Source: Hypsibius dujardini
Taxonomy: Eukaryota; Tardigrada; Eutardigrada; Parachela; Hypsibiidae
Assembly (NCBI GenBank): GCA_001579985.1
Contig: LRSR01007843.1
Coordinates: 1 to 54,001, forward strand
DNA: 54,001 nt
Reading direction: 5' to 3'
The notes beneath the pieces were generated by a model that saw only the letters and a list, made by a program, of their open reading frames with translations, searched no databases and was not told the DNA's origin. The first letter of the stretch is position 1, and the number at the start of each line of letters is the position of its first letter. The position numbers and the translations under genes are program-made. Of this stretch, positions 13,077-25,121 are shown piece by piece.

Positions 13077-15731
13077 ATGGCGGCGACTGCAAATCAAGCA
13101 ACGAGTAAGTTTTTCGTTTTAATTATTTTGATCTAGTATGTCGTTACTCTATAATTTATAAATTGATGGTTGGTAGCAACTTACAATATTCTCTTCTCAT
13201 TCTCATTCTCTTTTCATTTATGATCTAATCCCACGAGCCCCAAAAAAGGGCGCGCTAGTAGACTGACTGTAAAAGTAGGATTTTCTCGTCCAATTAAATT
13301 TGGGGTGATTGATTGATTGCACTCAGGGTATAGTTGCTTGAAAAGTGTATGTACTAGTATATACATGTATATATAGCACACTGGGTACCGGATTGAATTG
13401 AGTCGATTACCGAGAGGATGGCCGTAAAGCGGCTTCTGATGTTACCCCGTTGGAGTTAGACGAGAGAGAGAGAAAGAGAGGGTGAGGAGAGTGAGAAGGA
13501 GAAAGTTTGTTAATATTATCATCCTGCTCTTCAACATTTAACGTACCGGCGTAAACCGGAAATGAAGACACACGTTGCCCATTGTTTCAACAGATTAACC
13601 TTTAACAAAACGAGTTTCCTCACTTGCTGCTTCAACATAACCGGGTCTGGTCAGTTGGTGTCGAGTTTGTTTTGTCTGTAGCATGGTGTACGGTTAAACC
13701 AAGACGACAAAAGTATCTGTATCTAAGCAAAAGAGGTACGGTACCTTTAGTAGAAAGGCTAGAGGGACGGGCACACTTGATACCTTATAGGAGACACCTC
13801 ACTTTTACCAAACACTTTATTACAGTATGTGACCATTTTGACTTGATTTTAAAAAAATTCCTTTAAAACTGATTGCTTATTATGGTGAGATAGAGGATAA
13901 TGATGGTCTTCCTTCCGAGTCTGATCACCAAAGTCCTCCGTCGTGGCGGTTACGACGTAGGTCAACAAAGCGATGACAATAGTCACCACAAGTCGTCGAG
14001 CCATTATTATTCCAGTTCCACTATCGCTACGGTCCGAACTAACAGCATCTACGATACCAGTAGCCTCAAGTCTCCCCTTCGTATCGTTACCAACAATAAG
14101 TCCATTCTCAAAGGGGAACGTGTTGCTTGGACCTCCGGACAAAGTACCCCAGAGAGATCTTAGGGCACCTCGTGTGTTATTTGCCGCATAATTTGTTTAC
14201 TAGTCATTTTTTCGTGGTTTATTTTTTGCAGCGGTTTTGGTGACGGGCGCATCGGGATTCATCGCGTCGCACTGCATTCGGCTTTTATTGGAGGAGGGTT
14301 ACAAGGTTCGCGGGACCGTTCGCAGCTTGAGCGACGCCAAGAAGGTCGCCCCGCTCTACCAGCTGACTCCACGGGCGAAAGACAACTTGCAACTCATTGA
14401 AGCTGATCTTGTGGATCCGGAATCGTGGCCAGCGTAGGTTCGAAGGCTGCCTTTTTATTCATAACGTTTGCAAAGTTTCTGTGTGCCTTTTCAGAGCTGT
14501 TGAAGGATGCACGTTCGTCCTGCATGTCGCGTCCCCCTTTCCCGGAGCAATGCCTGCTGATGAACAAGTAAAATTTAGTGTGTTTTCATTTTACGTCGAC
14601 AGACTCAATGTATTGGCAATGCTTCGGTCAGGTCTTGATTAAACCGGCAGTGGAAGGTACCCTAAATGTCTTACGAGCGTGTGCAGCTGCCGAGCCGAGA
14701 ACCGTCAAACGGGTAGTCCTAACAAGCTCGGTAGCGGCGGTGGCTGGACAGGATGTACCAGACTACACCAAGAGCTATTCGGAACAAGATTGGACGGATC
14801 TAACGGGCACCGTGGCCGCTTATCAAAAGAGCAAGACGCTTGCGGAGCAAGCAGCATGGAAGTTCTTGGAAGAATTGCCAGGCACGAATCGCCCTTTTTC
14901 TCTGTCTGTCTGTTCGTCCGTCCGTCTGTTCCATTCCTACGTCTCTTCCTATTGTCTGGCCGTCTCATCAGTCGGAATGTGCTGTTGGGCTTTACATTAA
15001 CTTGTCCGCTCTTTCGCCCACTCACAGATTCATCGAAATTGGAACTCGCTGCGATAAATCCATCTTATGTGATGGGTCCGATCTGCCATGGGTCGGTCGG
15101 AACCAGCCAAGAAGTTCGTTTACAATTTCATAGTTTTTTTCAGTGAAAAATGACGCATTTAGTATTGACCTTTCTTGCAGCTAATCGGTCGGTTGATGAG
15201 ACGCGAAGTCCCCGCTCTGCCTCACATCGGTATGGAAATGTGCGACGTCCGTGATGTGGCTTTGGCTCACGTGCGAGCCATGACTTTACCGGATGCGAAC
15301 GGTCAGCGTTTCATCATCAATACCGGCGGGATGTGGTTCCGCGACGTGGCCCTGGTGTTGGAGCGCGAATTCAAGCATCAAGGCTACAACATTCCCACCA
15401 TGATGGCGCCCAAATTGTTCGTCTCTATTGCGGCGTGCTTCGACAAGACTTTGCATTCGGTGATGCCGCGATGGGGGAAGCAACTCACCTTTGACAACAC
15501 CAAGGTATACTTTGCACTCACACAAAGTCTACACTTACTACATTTACCTGCTGAAGACTTTTTGCATTTGTTTTGTGTTGAATTTAGATGAGGAATATTC
15601 TGAAAATTGAGCCGACGAGCAGAGAAGAGACAGTGATTGAGATGGCCCATTCCATGGTTGACCACGGTCTAGTCCCACGAACCAAGGACTACCGCGGCCG
15701 TACATTGGCTGCAGGTAGACGCGTAGAATAG
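13077..15731 (+). CDS. NAD(P)-dependent extended short-chain dehydrogenase, dihydroflavonol-4-reductase-like
   Basis: Seven exons: 13077-13104, 14232-14433, 14495-14567, 14632-14881, 15028-15113, 15181-15504, 15588-15731, giving 368 aa. The cofactor-binding Rossmann motif VTGASGFIASH lies at about residues 13-23. The catalytic Tyr-x3-Lys is YQKSK (Tyr165, Lys169), with a Ser pair at 133-134 in VLTSSVAAVAG. INPSYVMGP is the conserved block after it. Family members reduce or oxidise small carbonyl or steroid-like substrates in the cytosol; the substrate here is unknown. Exon 1 codes only nine residues before a 1.1 kb intron. The intron after 14881 appears to begin with GC rather than GT: frame and family alignment require this junction (ELP then DSSKLELAAINP). 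The gene is divergent from VPS13. Confidence 0.9.
13105..14231 (+). other. Long first intron of the SDR gene
   Basis: 1127 bases with no coding signal in family terms. It contains a GA-rich purine stretch (about 13462-13503) and a short GATT run near 13306. Open frames near 13900-14190 on both strands show no recognisable domain. First introns of this size often hold regulatory sequence, but nothing specific is visible. Confidence 0.6.
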
Positions 15732-16100
15732 CGATTTTTAACATTGGTTGATATCCTTCAGGACACTGTTTTTATTTCCGTTGTAACAATACTTCACTAC
15801 GTGATACATTACCCTTTATCGCACTGATACAGTCATGTGGCTAAGGAACAGATATCCCTAGTTTATCTGCTACGGCTGGGTTTTATAGTCCCTATCGTCT
15901 TTGTTAGACTTCTTATTCCTCTAAGGACATACAAAATGTACACAACGAGCGCACACGAGTTTTCGGCCATCGCTGATTGAGTTAGTGTGTGAAATCTCCC
16001 AGACATCTTCTTCGTTGTTAGAGTTGGGAGTATGTTTTCCATATCCAGTTCGGTTTATACTTTTCATGGCGTAAACATCCCTCCCCTGCTATCACATAAA
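15732..16100. other. Intergenic region between SDR and Ly6-type gene
   Basis: 369 bases holding the 3' UTR of the reductase gene and the upstream region of the next gene. No gene, clear AATAAA signal or TATA box was seen. Confidence 0.5.
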
Positions 16101-16681
16101 ATGAATAAAATTGCGTCAACATTATCCATACTCGTGTTATTACTGAGCTTTCTTGCAGATGGTAGGTCTTTATAACCTTTGACCCTTTTAACCGCCGGGA
16201 ATGCTTCACGTTGTCTGTTTTGTCGCCCAGCGTTTGCGATTCGATGTTACTCGTGCGAATCGGATCACGACGGACCGTGTTCGGATGAATTCATCTTCAA
16301 CAATCAATCCATTGCTGTAGTGGAATGCGGGACGGGAAACTGCGTCAAGAGTAAGGGCAACCGTGACGATCCAGGTACATGTACAGTTCCAATCTAATTT
16401 GACTGAACGCTCGGTCCTTATTAGAACCAAGACAAACAGCCTCGTCATAACCTAAACCTCCTTTTTGTCTGTTTTAAGAAAGCGTTCGGCGAATGTGCAA
16501 TGCGCAAAACAGTCCGGATTCCGTTGGATGCACCGATTTTGACGGGCAAGATGTCCTGACTTCAACCTGCGTTTGTAATACCGACCTCTGCAATCAAGCA
16601 TCAACCTGGGGCTCCTTTGCCTCCGCTCTTTCAATTGGCAGTTTGATGTTGATCTCTTTTCACTCAATATTAATGCTCTAG
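16101..16681 (+). CDS. Small GPI-anchored Ly6/uPAR (LU) domain protein
   Basis: Three exons, 16101-16161, 16231-16374 and 16479-16681, all phase-1 junctions, 135 aa. Residues 1-20 are a signal peptide (hydrophobic STLSILVLLLSFLA). The mature part starts IRCYSCES and holds ten cysteines, ending with TCVCNTDLCN, the LU-domain signature of paired cysteines then Cys-Asn. A hydrophobic tail (SALSIGSLMLISFHSILML) with no following charged residues fits a GPI attachment signal. LU proteins are three-finger folds at the cell surface, used as receptors, modulators or adhesion molecules; no ligand can be inferred. It converges with another LU gene on the opposite strand 424 bases downstream. Confidence 0.9.
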
Positions 16682-17104
16682 CTTGGCGTTCATTTTTAGG
16701 AATCCTATGGTACCAATTACTTTTACTTCACGAAAAATCAAGTTGGTTAGTGGTTATTCGGACAAGGGAAGCAGTTCAGTATTTAAAAACTGCGTACGCC
16801 ATAGTTGAAAGAAATATAGGGTGACCCTAGTCGGACAGTGAAAAAAGGCACTATATGCGATATGTTGACTGAGACATTAAACATAATATAAACATAACAT
16901 AAATTATAATATAACATAACGTAACGTTAACATTATGTAACACAGCATAACATTATGCATAACATCAGACATTAAACAAAACTGATGTACCAATTTCCAA
17001 TTTCGTGAGATCAACTCGGCTAATCCCTGGGATTCATTTAAATTAATTTATCGTTATTGTGTACTGTGCTAGTACCCCTTGCAGGTTTTTTTCGGATGTT
17101 ATAA
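16682..17104. repeat. Intergenic region with ATAAC-rich repeats between convergent LU genes
   Basis: Holds the 3' UTRs of both LU genes. Positions about 16870-16975 are a degenerate array of ATAAC/ATAAT units (AACATAACATAA-like). No coding signal is seen. Confidence 0.6.
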
Positions 17105-19021
17105 TTAAAAAGGTACAATTAAACATATTGTGAACAATGCCGCCGATAGGACAAACGAAGTGACTGAATGTCGAGAGCCAACTCCCGATTTAGGTGGTTC
17201 TTCACTTATTAATGCAGTGGTACTGACTACCGGCTGAGCTGACGTTCCATTTGAGGACTCCGTAACACCCAAAGGTATCGTTGGGATCGCCACAGTGACT
17301 TCTGGATTAATCGATGCAGTGGGTACGATGGTCGAGTCCTCTGGGACATTAGATGAAGAAGTAAGAACAATTGTAGACTCCTCTGGGACGACGGACGGAG
17401 CGGTTGGAACAATGGTCGATTCATTTAGAGCAACGGATGAAACCGTCGGCACAACTGTCGACCCTTCTGGGACGTCAGACGGAACGGTTGGAACAATGGT
17501 CGAACCATCTGGAGCAACTGATGGAACCGTTGGAACAACGGTCGATGCTTCTGGGACGACGGACGGAGCGGTTGGAACAACAGTTGAATCACTTGGAGCA
17601 ACTGATGGAACCGTTGGAACAACAATTGAACCATCTATAGCAACTGATGAAACCGTTGGAACAACGGTCGATGCTTCTGGGACGACGGACGGAGCGGTTG
17701 GAACAACAGTTGAACCACCTGGAGCAACTGATGGAACCGTCGGAACAACAGTGGAACCATCTATAGCAACGGATGGAACAGTTGGAACAATGGTCGATCC
17801 TTCTGGGACGACGGACGGAGCGGTTGGAACAACATTTGAACCACCTGGAGCAACTGATGGAACCGTCGGAACAACGGTCGATGCTTCTGGGACGTCGGAC
17901 GGAGCGGTTGGAACAATGGTTGCTTCTGGGATGTAAGACGGAGGAGCAGTTGGAACAATGGTAGAGTCCTCCGGCTTATTGGACGGAGCAGTGGGTCTGA
18001 CGGTGGAGTCCTCCGGAATTTCTGACGGAGCTGTCGGCACTTCAGTGATGTCGTCTGAAATTTCGGATGGACCAGTTGGATGAACCGTGGTTTCGTCCGG
18101 ACCGCCGGGCGGAGTCACGCTCGTCGTCACCGCATTGCAACGATTCGAGTTGCAGAGACATTGAGATTGCTGAACCCCGTCTGCGTCACCATACACGCAA
18201 CTTTCTTCGTAAAACGCATTCGTGCACATTCTTTGTACCATGGCTAGAAAGTTATGCGGATTAGATAGTGTCTGGCTATAAGCATTTCGTGTTTAAGGAA
18301 TCTCAACGAGTTAGCTTTTACCTATTCCGCTCAATTCGGCACGCGCCGTTATACAGGAGCCTTGACATCTCACCACGTTGACTCCAAGAGCGGAGGGAAC
18401 GAACGGATCCGCTGAGCAGGGTCCACCTTCGTCGTTGTTGTCGGGACCGCAAATGTAACAATCTATTCCTGCACTCCAAGGAAGATGAAGAAAAGTTCAA
18501 TAAATGAATTGGTTTACCGCAAGCTGCCTTGACTTACCAGGTGCGGCAACCGTGGGATCGGAAAGATCAAACGGTTCTCCGTTGCAGTGCTCAACGTTGC
18601 AGGTACAGAAGGAACCAACCATGCCGTCGGGAGAGGTTTGATCAACACAGCCACTCTGAATTACATTTGGATTGCAGGCTCTCTCAATGAAAACTAGTCG
18701 CCGGAAAAGAAATCTCCCTTGAACACTGGCAATAATGGTGAACATGCAGCTTACCTTGACCTCCTGGAACAGTTATGGTGTTTCTCATGCAGGACCCGCA
18801 CAACCCTGAGAGGCCGACATCCGCGTTTCCTTCGTCGAAGCTTTGGACGGAACACGGACCTTCGGAGTCACCTTGACAGGTGTAGCATTCAAGTGAGTTT
18901 ACTGCACAAAAACGGAACGGATCGTGTTGGATCAAAACTGCCCCTCTTTCATGTGCCATCTTTTCTTACCGACTGTCAAGGCGAAGGATATCACAAAAAA
19001 TAGGCAAAAAACGACTTTCAT
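17105..19021 (-). CDS. GPI-anchored protein with two Ly6/uPAR domains and a mucin-like repeat stalk
   Basis: Five exons on minus: 19021-18970, 18901-18755, 18693-18538, 18468-18322, 18243-17105, all phase-1 junctions, 546 aa. Residues 1-17 form a signal peptide. LU domain 1 starts LECYTCQGD and ends FCTCNVEHCN; LU domain 2 starts IDCYICGPD and ends QCLCNSNRCN. Each domain is split over two exons, and each second half begins near an RxC (ERACNP, QRMCTN). Residues of about 205-520 are Ser/Thr/Pro/Val-rich repeats lacking cysteine, expected to be heavily O-glycosylated. The C-terminal hydrophobic segment (SFVLSAALFTICLIVPF) fits a GPI signal. Likely an extended cell-surface receptor or adhesion molecule; ligand unknown. 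It is convergent with the small LU gene, and duplication between them is plausible. Confidence 0.88.
17310..18110 (-). repeat. 42-bp tandem repeat coding the mucin-like stalk
   Basis: About eighteen to nineteen units of 14 residues, consensus GSTVVPTVPSVAPE, fill most of the last exon of the two-LU-domain gene. Units alternate in type (ending VVPE, VAPG or VAID), so there is also a longer period of about two to three units. The antisense strand is open through much of it, a composition effect and not a gene. Confidence 0.9.
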
Positions 19022-22000
19022 TTCCTCGGTTGCCTGTACCGACATTTCGTACATGTACAGTGGAAAGACTAAATGTTTATCGATACTAACAACTCCTAAT
19101 TACACAATGTAGTGCGGCTGCAGGAACCCCGAAAGAAGGTGCGACGTTCTCCGGCAAGACGCCCGCTGAGTTTTGTGGGGGTACTTGTGTTGCGGATGAT
19201 CGGTGATTTTGAACTGCGATGAGATACAGCAAAGAATGGCACCGTGCCATTGCGTCCTGCAGTTGTCTTTCCTGCATTGTCTCTGATTGTTTGTCCAGCC
19301 GCTTATCGAGGCAAACTTCATATTTCTAATAATGCATTGATATCAGATGGTGATAGCATAATACGTCAGAAACAGGATAACTGGTATGAGCACACTGTCT
19401 ATGTAAAGATGCTCACAATCAAACTATAGTACCGATTTCCACCGGACGTTAAACCAGGATATTAGTCGTCCGGCCACTTTGACATGACGCCATATTTTCT
19501 ACGTTTAAATACTGTATTAACTTTTACCGTATCCCGTATTCGTAATCTGTCGCTTTCATTGGTTGCAATTTGCAATCACAATACTCTCCTAGAGTTAAGA
19601 TAAAAGCCCTATTATTGTGGTAAGATTGTTCTACGAAAGCGTGCAATGGATCAACACGTCATTGCAGAAACAGTAATGCGCACCTAATGATCGTTAAAGA
19701 GAAAAAACTTGCGGCCAATCTTAAATTTAAATAAATAAAGGCCATTAATCTGCAGGACAAAACTTTTGTTAAGTACAAAAATACAGTACGTGTAGGAGTT
19801 AACATGAATTGAATTGGCGCTCCCCGGTCCAGCAAGCACTCACATATATCCATTCCTCTTTCAAAAAAGCACCTGTTCTGTTGCTCACAACTGTTTCTGT
19901 CAATGTGATAATCTGAAAGTTAAACCCACACGGTTAAATTAGCAAAAACTGTAATGAAGTTAAAAAATCAGTTCGCTCGCAATCGAAACGCTTATTCGTC
20001 ACCCACAACCCGGAAATAACGGTGAAATTCCGCCCCGAAAGCGCATGGCTGTTGGCTACGGCAATCATTTGTACTCTTAACAGGTGGCGCTGCGGGAGAT
20101 TCACCGTGATTATTTAACAGCCTCGAGCGCGGACTCCCCATGCGGACTCGCCCAGGGTCACACGTCCGCGTAATTAAAGTTACAACAAAGATCAAAGGAG
20201 AAAAATTGCGAGTGCCGACTTTTTTCCGGTAGAGATCTCCCGTGATGTCTGATGAGACAGAAATCTGGAGGCGGTGATGCAGACATACAGGCCGGCTGGG
20301 AATGATACAGACTTTGCCCATTAGCCACCCAATGCGCGTCAAGCTGGAGCGCGTACGCGTCGATGGCACTTATTGCTGTTTCCGGTTGATCCTCCCTCAT
20401 CTAGACGTATAAAACGTATGAAGGCAGGGATGTATGAGAAGAAAGGCGCGCAACGGCATTACTCTCCTTTATCCCATCGTCTTCCTCTCCCGCAGACGAA
20501 TGACAGACTGGCTGCCTCTTTTATTTTTCGTACGTGTCGTCTCTATTTGTTCCCTTTCAGGCATGCACATATATATCTATTTACAGTTGCTCAATACATC
20601 CACTGTACTACGGCCTAGTCCCTTCGCCACGAACCGCGAACCGGGATGAGAGAGTTGGGATGATGCATGCGACGCATGTGGAAAGAGAGAGGGAGAGAGA
20701 AGGAAATCTCATTGCAGTTAAACAGGTTAACTGTGTTAGCAAGTCAAGTCAAGTGTACCAGCAGGCAGTATGTGCACTGTGCAGCAGCAGGCGCGACTTT
20801 TTCCTCCGGCTCCTAGTCTAAGCTACCGTCTGTTGTGTGTACTGTAAGTTGACGACCCACTTCCTGCTGTTCCCTCTCTCCCGCGATACATTCCTTAAAT
20901 GAGTCAAACATCATTTCCGGCCATGCAGCGTCGTGCGTAATTCATTTTTGATATGTCGGATTCGTTTGATATAGCGTCTATTACAATGCGGACTTAATCA
21001 GCAACAGCGAATATTTTGACGAGTAACTCGGTCTGGCTGTAATCGGATGTGGTGAGGTATGTTTTGTAAAAGCTAGACTGAAGGTTGCTCATAAACATGT
21101 ATTCGTTGATAGTAAACATCATGCATGGGTTCCCATTTTAATGGTTCCGAAATTCCGACCAAGTAAAATGGGTGTACCGACAACGTACACGTAAATTTTG
21201 AAAAATAAGACTTTATTGAACCGTTCACCAAGAATCACAGAGTCAATTATTTGTAATCAGATTGTATGAAAAATCCAATTGTATTGTCAGAGTTTTTGCG
21301 TGTCGGTGTTTATGAACATAGCGATACGTCTGCTCAAGTACTACATGTAGTTAGTTTTCAAGGGTCGCAGAACCCATCGGCCGATGGCTAATGAAATTAA
21401 ATTGCCTGATTGTTTTAGTTTACCATTCGAATGATATAAATTTCAAGACAAAGACGAATGAATTCGGTAACGAACTAAATTCAAAAAGACTGATTTGGGA
21501 GGAAATGTAAACTTTGATTGGTCACAAGCTCCTTTAGAGCGGGAACAATTTTGGACGCCCTGTTACTCTCTGGTAGTAGATTTTATTATACGTCCATATG
21601 ATTTTTTATTAAAAGTTTCACTAAAAAAACACCAAAATATAATGCTGTTTTATTCGTCAGCGAATGCAGGCATACTTTCCGAGAGCCAAGGGCGTATTAA
21701 ACTATCGACTTGCAAAAAAGCAACAGACTCAGCAGTCTCTCTCCAACACAGGCAGGAGGACGCAGATGTATTCTTATACACGGCTTAGTGCCTTTGTTGA
21801 GGGAAGAACCATTGAACGCCGTAAAATAACAAAGGATGAGGCCGTGAAACATATGGTGCGTGCTATTTGCGGAGCGAGAGGAAGCTCGCGCTCGGCTCTT
21901 GGCTCGCAGGAGCTCTCTCTCTAGTGTCTATCGACAATTAAACTACGAGATCGATGGACGATTTGCGTGTGTGTTGTGTAACTATATATTGAGACAGGCA

Positions 22001-25000
22001 TGGCGGCGCGCGCGGGCGAGTAGGAACCTTGCCCCTCAACAAGTCTCCACGGAGCCATCGAGCGATATGCTTGAATATGTCACAGACATCATTCCTGTCA
22101 CCATGTGTACAGTAGCCGTAGAATAGAGGGTTCTCCGACATATATTATACATATTTATATTTGTATCTCCGGATATAATGACTACAATCGCCGCTGTTTG
22201 ACTAGGACACACTCATACTCAATCCATCCTCGTACATGTACCCGCTCAGGGGACACAGGAAACCTACAGTTAACGTGGCACAAGAAAAACGTACAAATAA
22301 TCCTACCCTAAAATTGGTAGGAATTTTACGAGCAGATATGTAATTGTAGCAGTAGTATTATTATGAGAATAAATAGTAGCGTGAAAGGCAATACAATAAT
22401 TAGCTGCCACAGGGGGCGACCTCTTTCTTACTTTGCAGACAAATGCGAAAGGTCATTAAAACGCTATTTTCCGTGTTCCCTTTATTATATTCCGATAGCA
22501 TGCCGGGATTGGCCGTCCGCCATGTAGCACGCACAATTATTTCATGACTGAGTCTCGAGCTCCAGTGAAGCAGGATTGCGATTAGTCTGTGTGTTATAGC
22601 GAGGATAATCGCCGCTCGAAAGAGGATAGGAGAGAGGGGAGAGTTAAGTAGCTATCTCCCCTCTGTTTTCCAAGGGAGGAAATGCTAATTGATAAATTCA
22701 GCATCGATTGGCTTGCTTGACATACGGAAGGATGTGTTGGCTCCCTCGCCGCGCGCGTGCATGACGCGATCCCGGTCGAGGGCGATTGAACCGTCGAGGT
22801 TCGTCGCCTCTCTCTGCCTCTTAATCTCTTTCATTGTCCTGGTACATCATCACGTGACTCACATACTTCCTTTTCAAACGAATGCAAACTAATATAAAAT
22901 AACTTTTACAAGTTCATTTTTTGGACATGAATTGTCACAAATTAATCAGTTAAAAAATCTCTTTTGACCCTCAATCCACTCTTGAGAACTTAACTTTGAT
23001 AGAAGCAGTAATTAGCATCGATGAAAGATCTTCTAACAATCTCTTGGGCCATTTGTTGGAGAGTACTCCAGCACTTCCGGACGCGTCATCTTCTTATGCA
23101 AATATTAAGTTTGAGAAGAAACTAAAAATGCTTGAATTAAAACGGAAGCATTTAATCCGGACGTGCAGGGACGTTAAAAAACCCCGCTATAAAAAAATAA
23201 TGACCGATAAAATTGTACGGAATATCAGGATGGAGTATAATACAATTGGTGCATTCCGATTTAGCTTAAACGGGTCGCTTTCAACGCTTGGTTGGATGTA
23301 ATTGATTAAACGAGAGTCGAAATTTGGCGGCAAGGATTCGGTTGGAAATCTAAACGAGCAGTCGTCGACTGTCGGGTCGTTTCATTCGATTACCGAAGAT
23401 GTCTCCTTGAGAGCAAGCAGACCGCGATGACCGATGACCTACTAGTAGAGTAGACTAGTAGACTTGCCTACACTACCAACAAGGATTTATAGATGTTTGA
23501 GAGCGCTTTTAATAGATTTGCAAATGGAAATTTTGACGCCTGTGACGTGTCTGGAGCTTGTTTGAGTATAGTGTAACGTGTGAAGAGGACCATTACGCTC
23601 ACGGACAGGACGGTACCAGTAATGTTTGCCCAGAATAATTCAAATCAATCTTACTATGCGCTAGAGAACATAGTACAGTAGAGGATGGCTCTCACTTTTC
23701 TCTCCCGGAGATCATGAGCCATTATTACACATGGAGCTAGAGGAAGGAAGAAGGGACCATGCAATTACAAATGCAGATCGATTTCCATGAAGGGAGACTG
23801 GAATTCCTGTGCACAGACAGGGTGTCTTCCCAAGGAAATCTATCCCACAAAAATACATGGCTCCGGTAACGTTCAATCAAAATATTATGCACTTTTTAGT
23901 TTGTTCAAGGAATAAGGCAGCGGGGGGGGGGGTTTAGCAAATTTGTGATTCCACAAACCATGAGAGGCAGGGTCTGTAGATGTTTGTCTTGATTATGAGA
24001 GGGAGACGAGTAGGGAACAAATGGAAAAATTGCTATTGGCTAAATATATGGGTAAAAAAACGGAAACGGGTCCAATACCAGTAATATAATATAATAATAT
24101 AATATAATGTAATAATAATAATAATAATACCAATACTAAGTTTCTCGGATTTTTCTTTTCAATGCGCCCATGGAAGCATTGATGTTGCATACGTTAATCC
24201 GCAAGTTATGGAAGCTTAATATTGTGCCATCCCATGGGAAATCAGTACAAGAACTTTTTTAGCACGCCTTGAATACTGCGCATGATTATTAAGCTCGGTT
24301 ACAGCAAACACTCGAGCTAACATGGAGAATACCATTTTTTTCCGGTAAATTGCACAAATGCCTTATCATCCTGGGAAAGAACAAGTGCACTTGCAGTCCT
24401 TGCTAGACAATTTCTCACTGATTAACTCGAAATACTACAGTACTAGTATAGTGTGGGCAGTGATATGCATAGTCGTAGGGTGAGATGGCACTTGAAATCT
24501 CCACACATCCTAGTTGATCATGAGGCGATCCATGGGAGGTGGATGGGTGGGGTAGTAAATGCACATGCACATTTGGGCGGCACTCTAACGGAAGCGTACC
24601 ACCGCTCGTTAAACGGCTACGGCCCTATATACTATATAGTATGAAGTATGGCGCCTATAAATATGTAACAGCAACGGCAATAAATAACCCATCAAACAGC
24701 TTGTTCGAATTGAACATTTTATTATTGAGCACTGTGCACCGTCGTCAAAAAGTGACACAAGCTGACAACTACTAATACCACATAGTCATACTGTAGGCGA
24801 GACGAGTTGCTCCTCCTGCTCACCGTCTCACACTACACGTAGCGTGAAATGCTCATTTTGCTTGCTTCCTCTCTGCAAGCTCTGCTCTCTCCTCTCGATC
24901 GTCGGTTGCTTACAATTGCTTCTTTGATTTTTTTTCACAGCTGCTGGTACATTTGCAATGGCCGGACACCGTGACACACCGCGACGGTGTGAAGAAATGA

Positions 25001-25121
25001 TAATGGCATCACTTATGCGCCTGCGGAGATTGGAGTGCTGCTGCTCCATCACTCAACAATAGCATACCGCAAAAATTGTCAATACATACTAGTACTACAA
25101 TACATACAGTACTGCTGTACA
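19022..25121. other. About 6.1 kb without a supportable gene
   Basis: Between the divergent starts of the two-LU-domain gene and APC. It contains only short open frames without recognisable domains, a purine-rich stretch near 22620-22650, a G run near 23920, and an AT-rich TAA/TAATA microsatellite near 24084-24130. One 101-codon Lys-rich frame at 22996-23301 has no start or splice context I can defend. The CAGA/TCTG repeats typical of introns elsewhere are practically absent, consistent with this being untranscribed spacer. Upstream control regions for both flanking genes would be here. Confidence 0.6.
24084..24130. repeat. TAA/TAATA microsatellite
   Basis: AT-rich simple repeat, alternating ATAATATAAT units then TAA units, in the large intergenic region. 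Confidence 0.8.

Noticed and set aside
13849-14191. Open frames on both strands inside the first SDR intron
   Set aside because: Splicing from exon 1 directly to 14232 gives the complete reductase; the frames show no domain.
17295-17936. 213-codon open frame on plus, Thr/Gly/Val-rich repeats
   Set aside because: It is the antisense of the mucin-like stalk exon on minus. The repeat lacks stops on both strands; splice-consistent LU domains fix the minus strand as the real one.
19992-20400. Overlapping minus frames of 80-125 codons upstream of the LU gene
   Set aside because: Low-complexity Ser/Arg content, no domain, no neighbouring exon signals.
22996-23301. 101-codon Lys-rich open frame in the large spacer
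   Set aside because: No recognisable domain, no supporting splice or promoter context; could be a chance frame or a decayed element.
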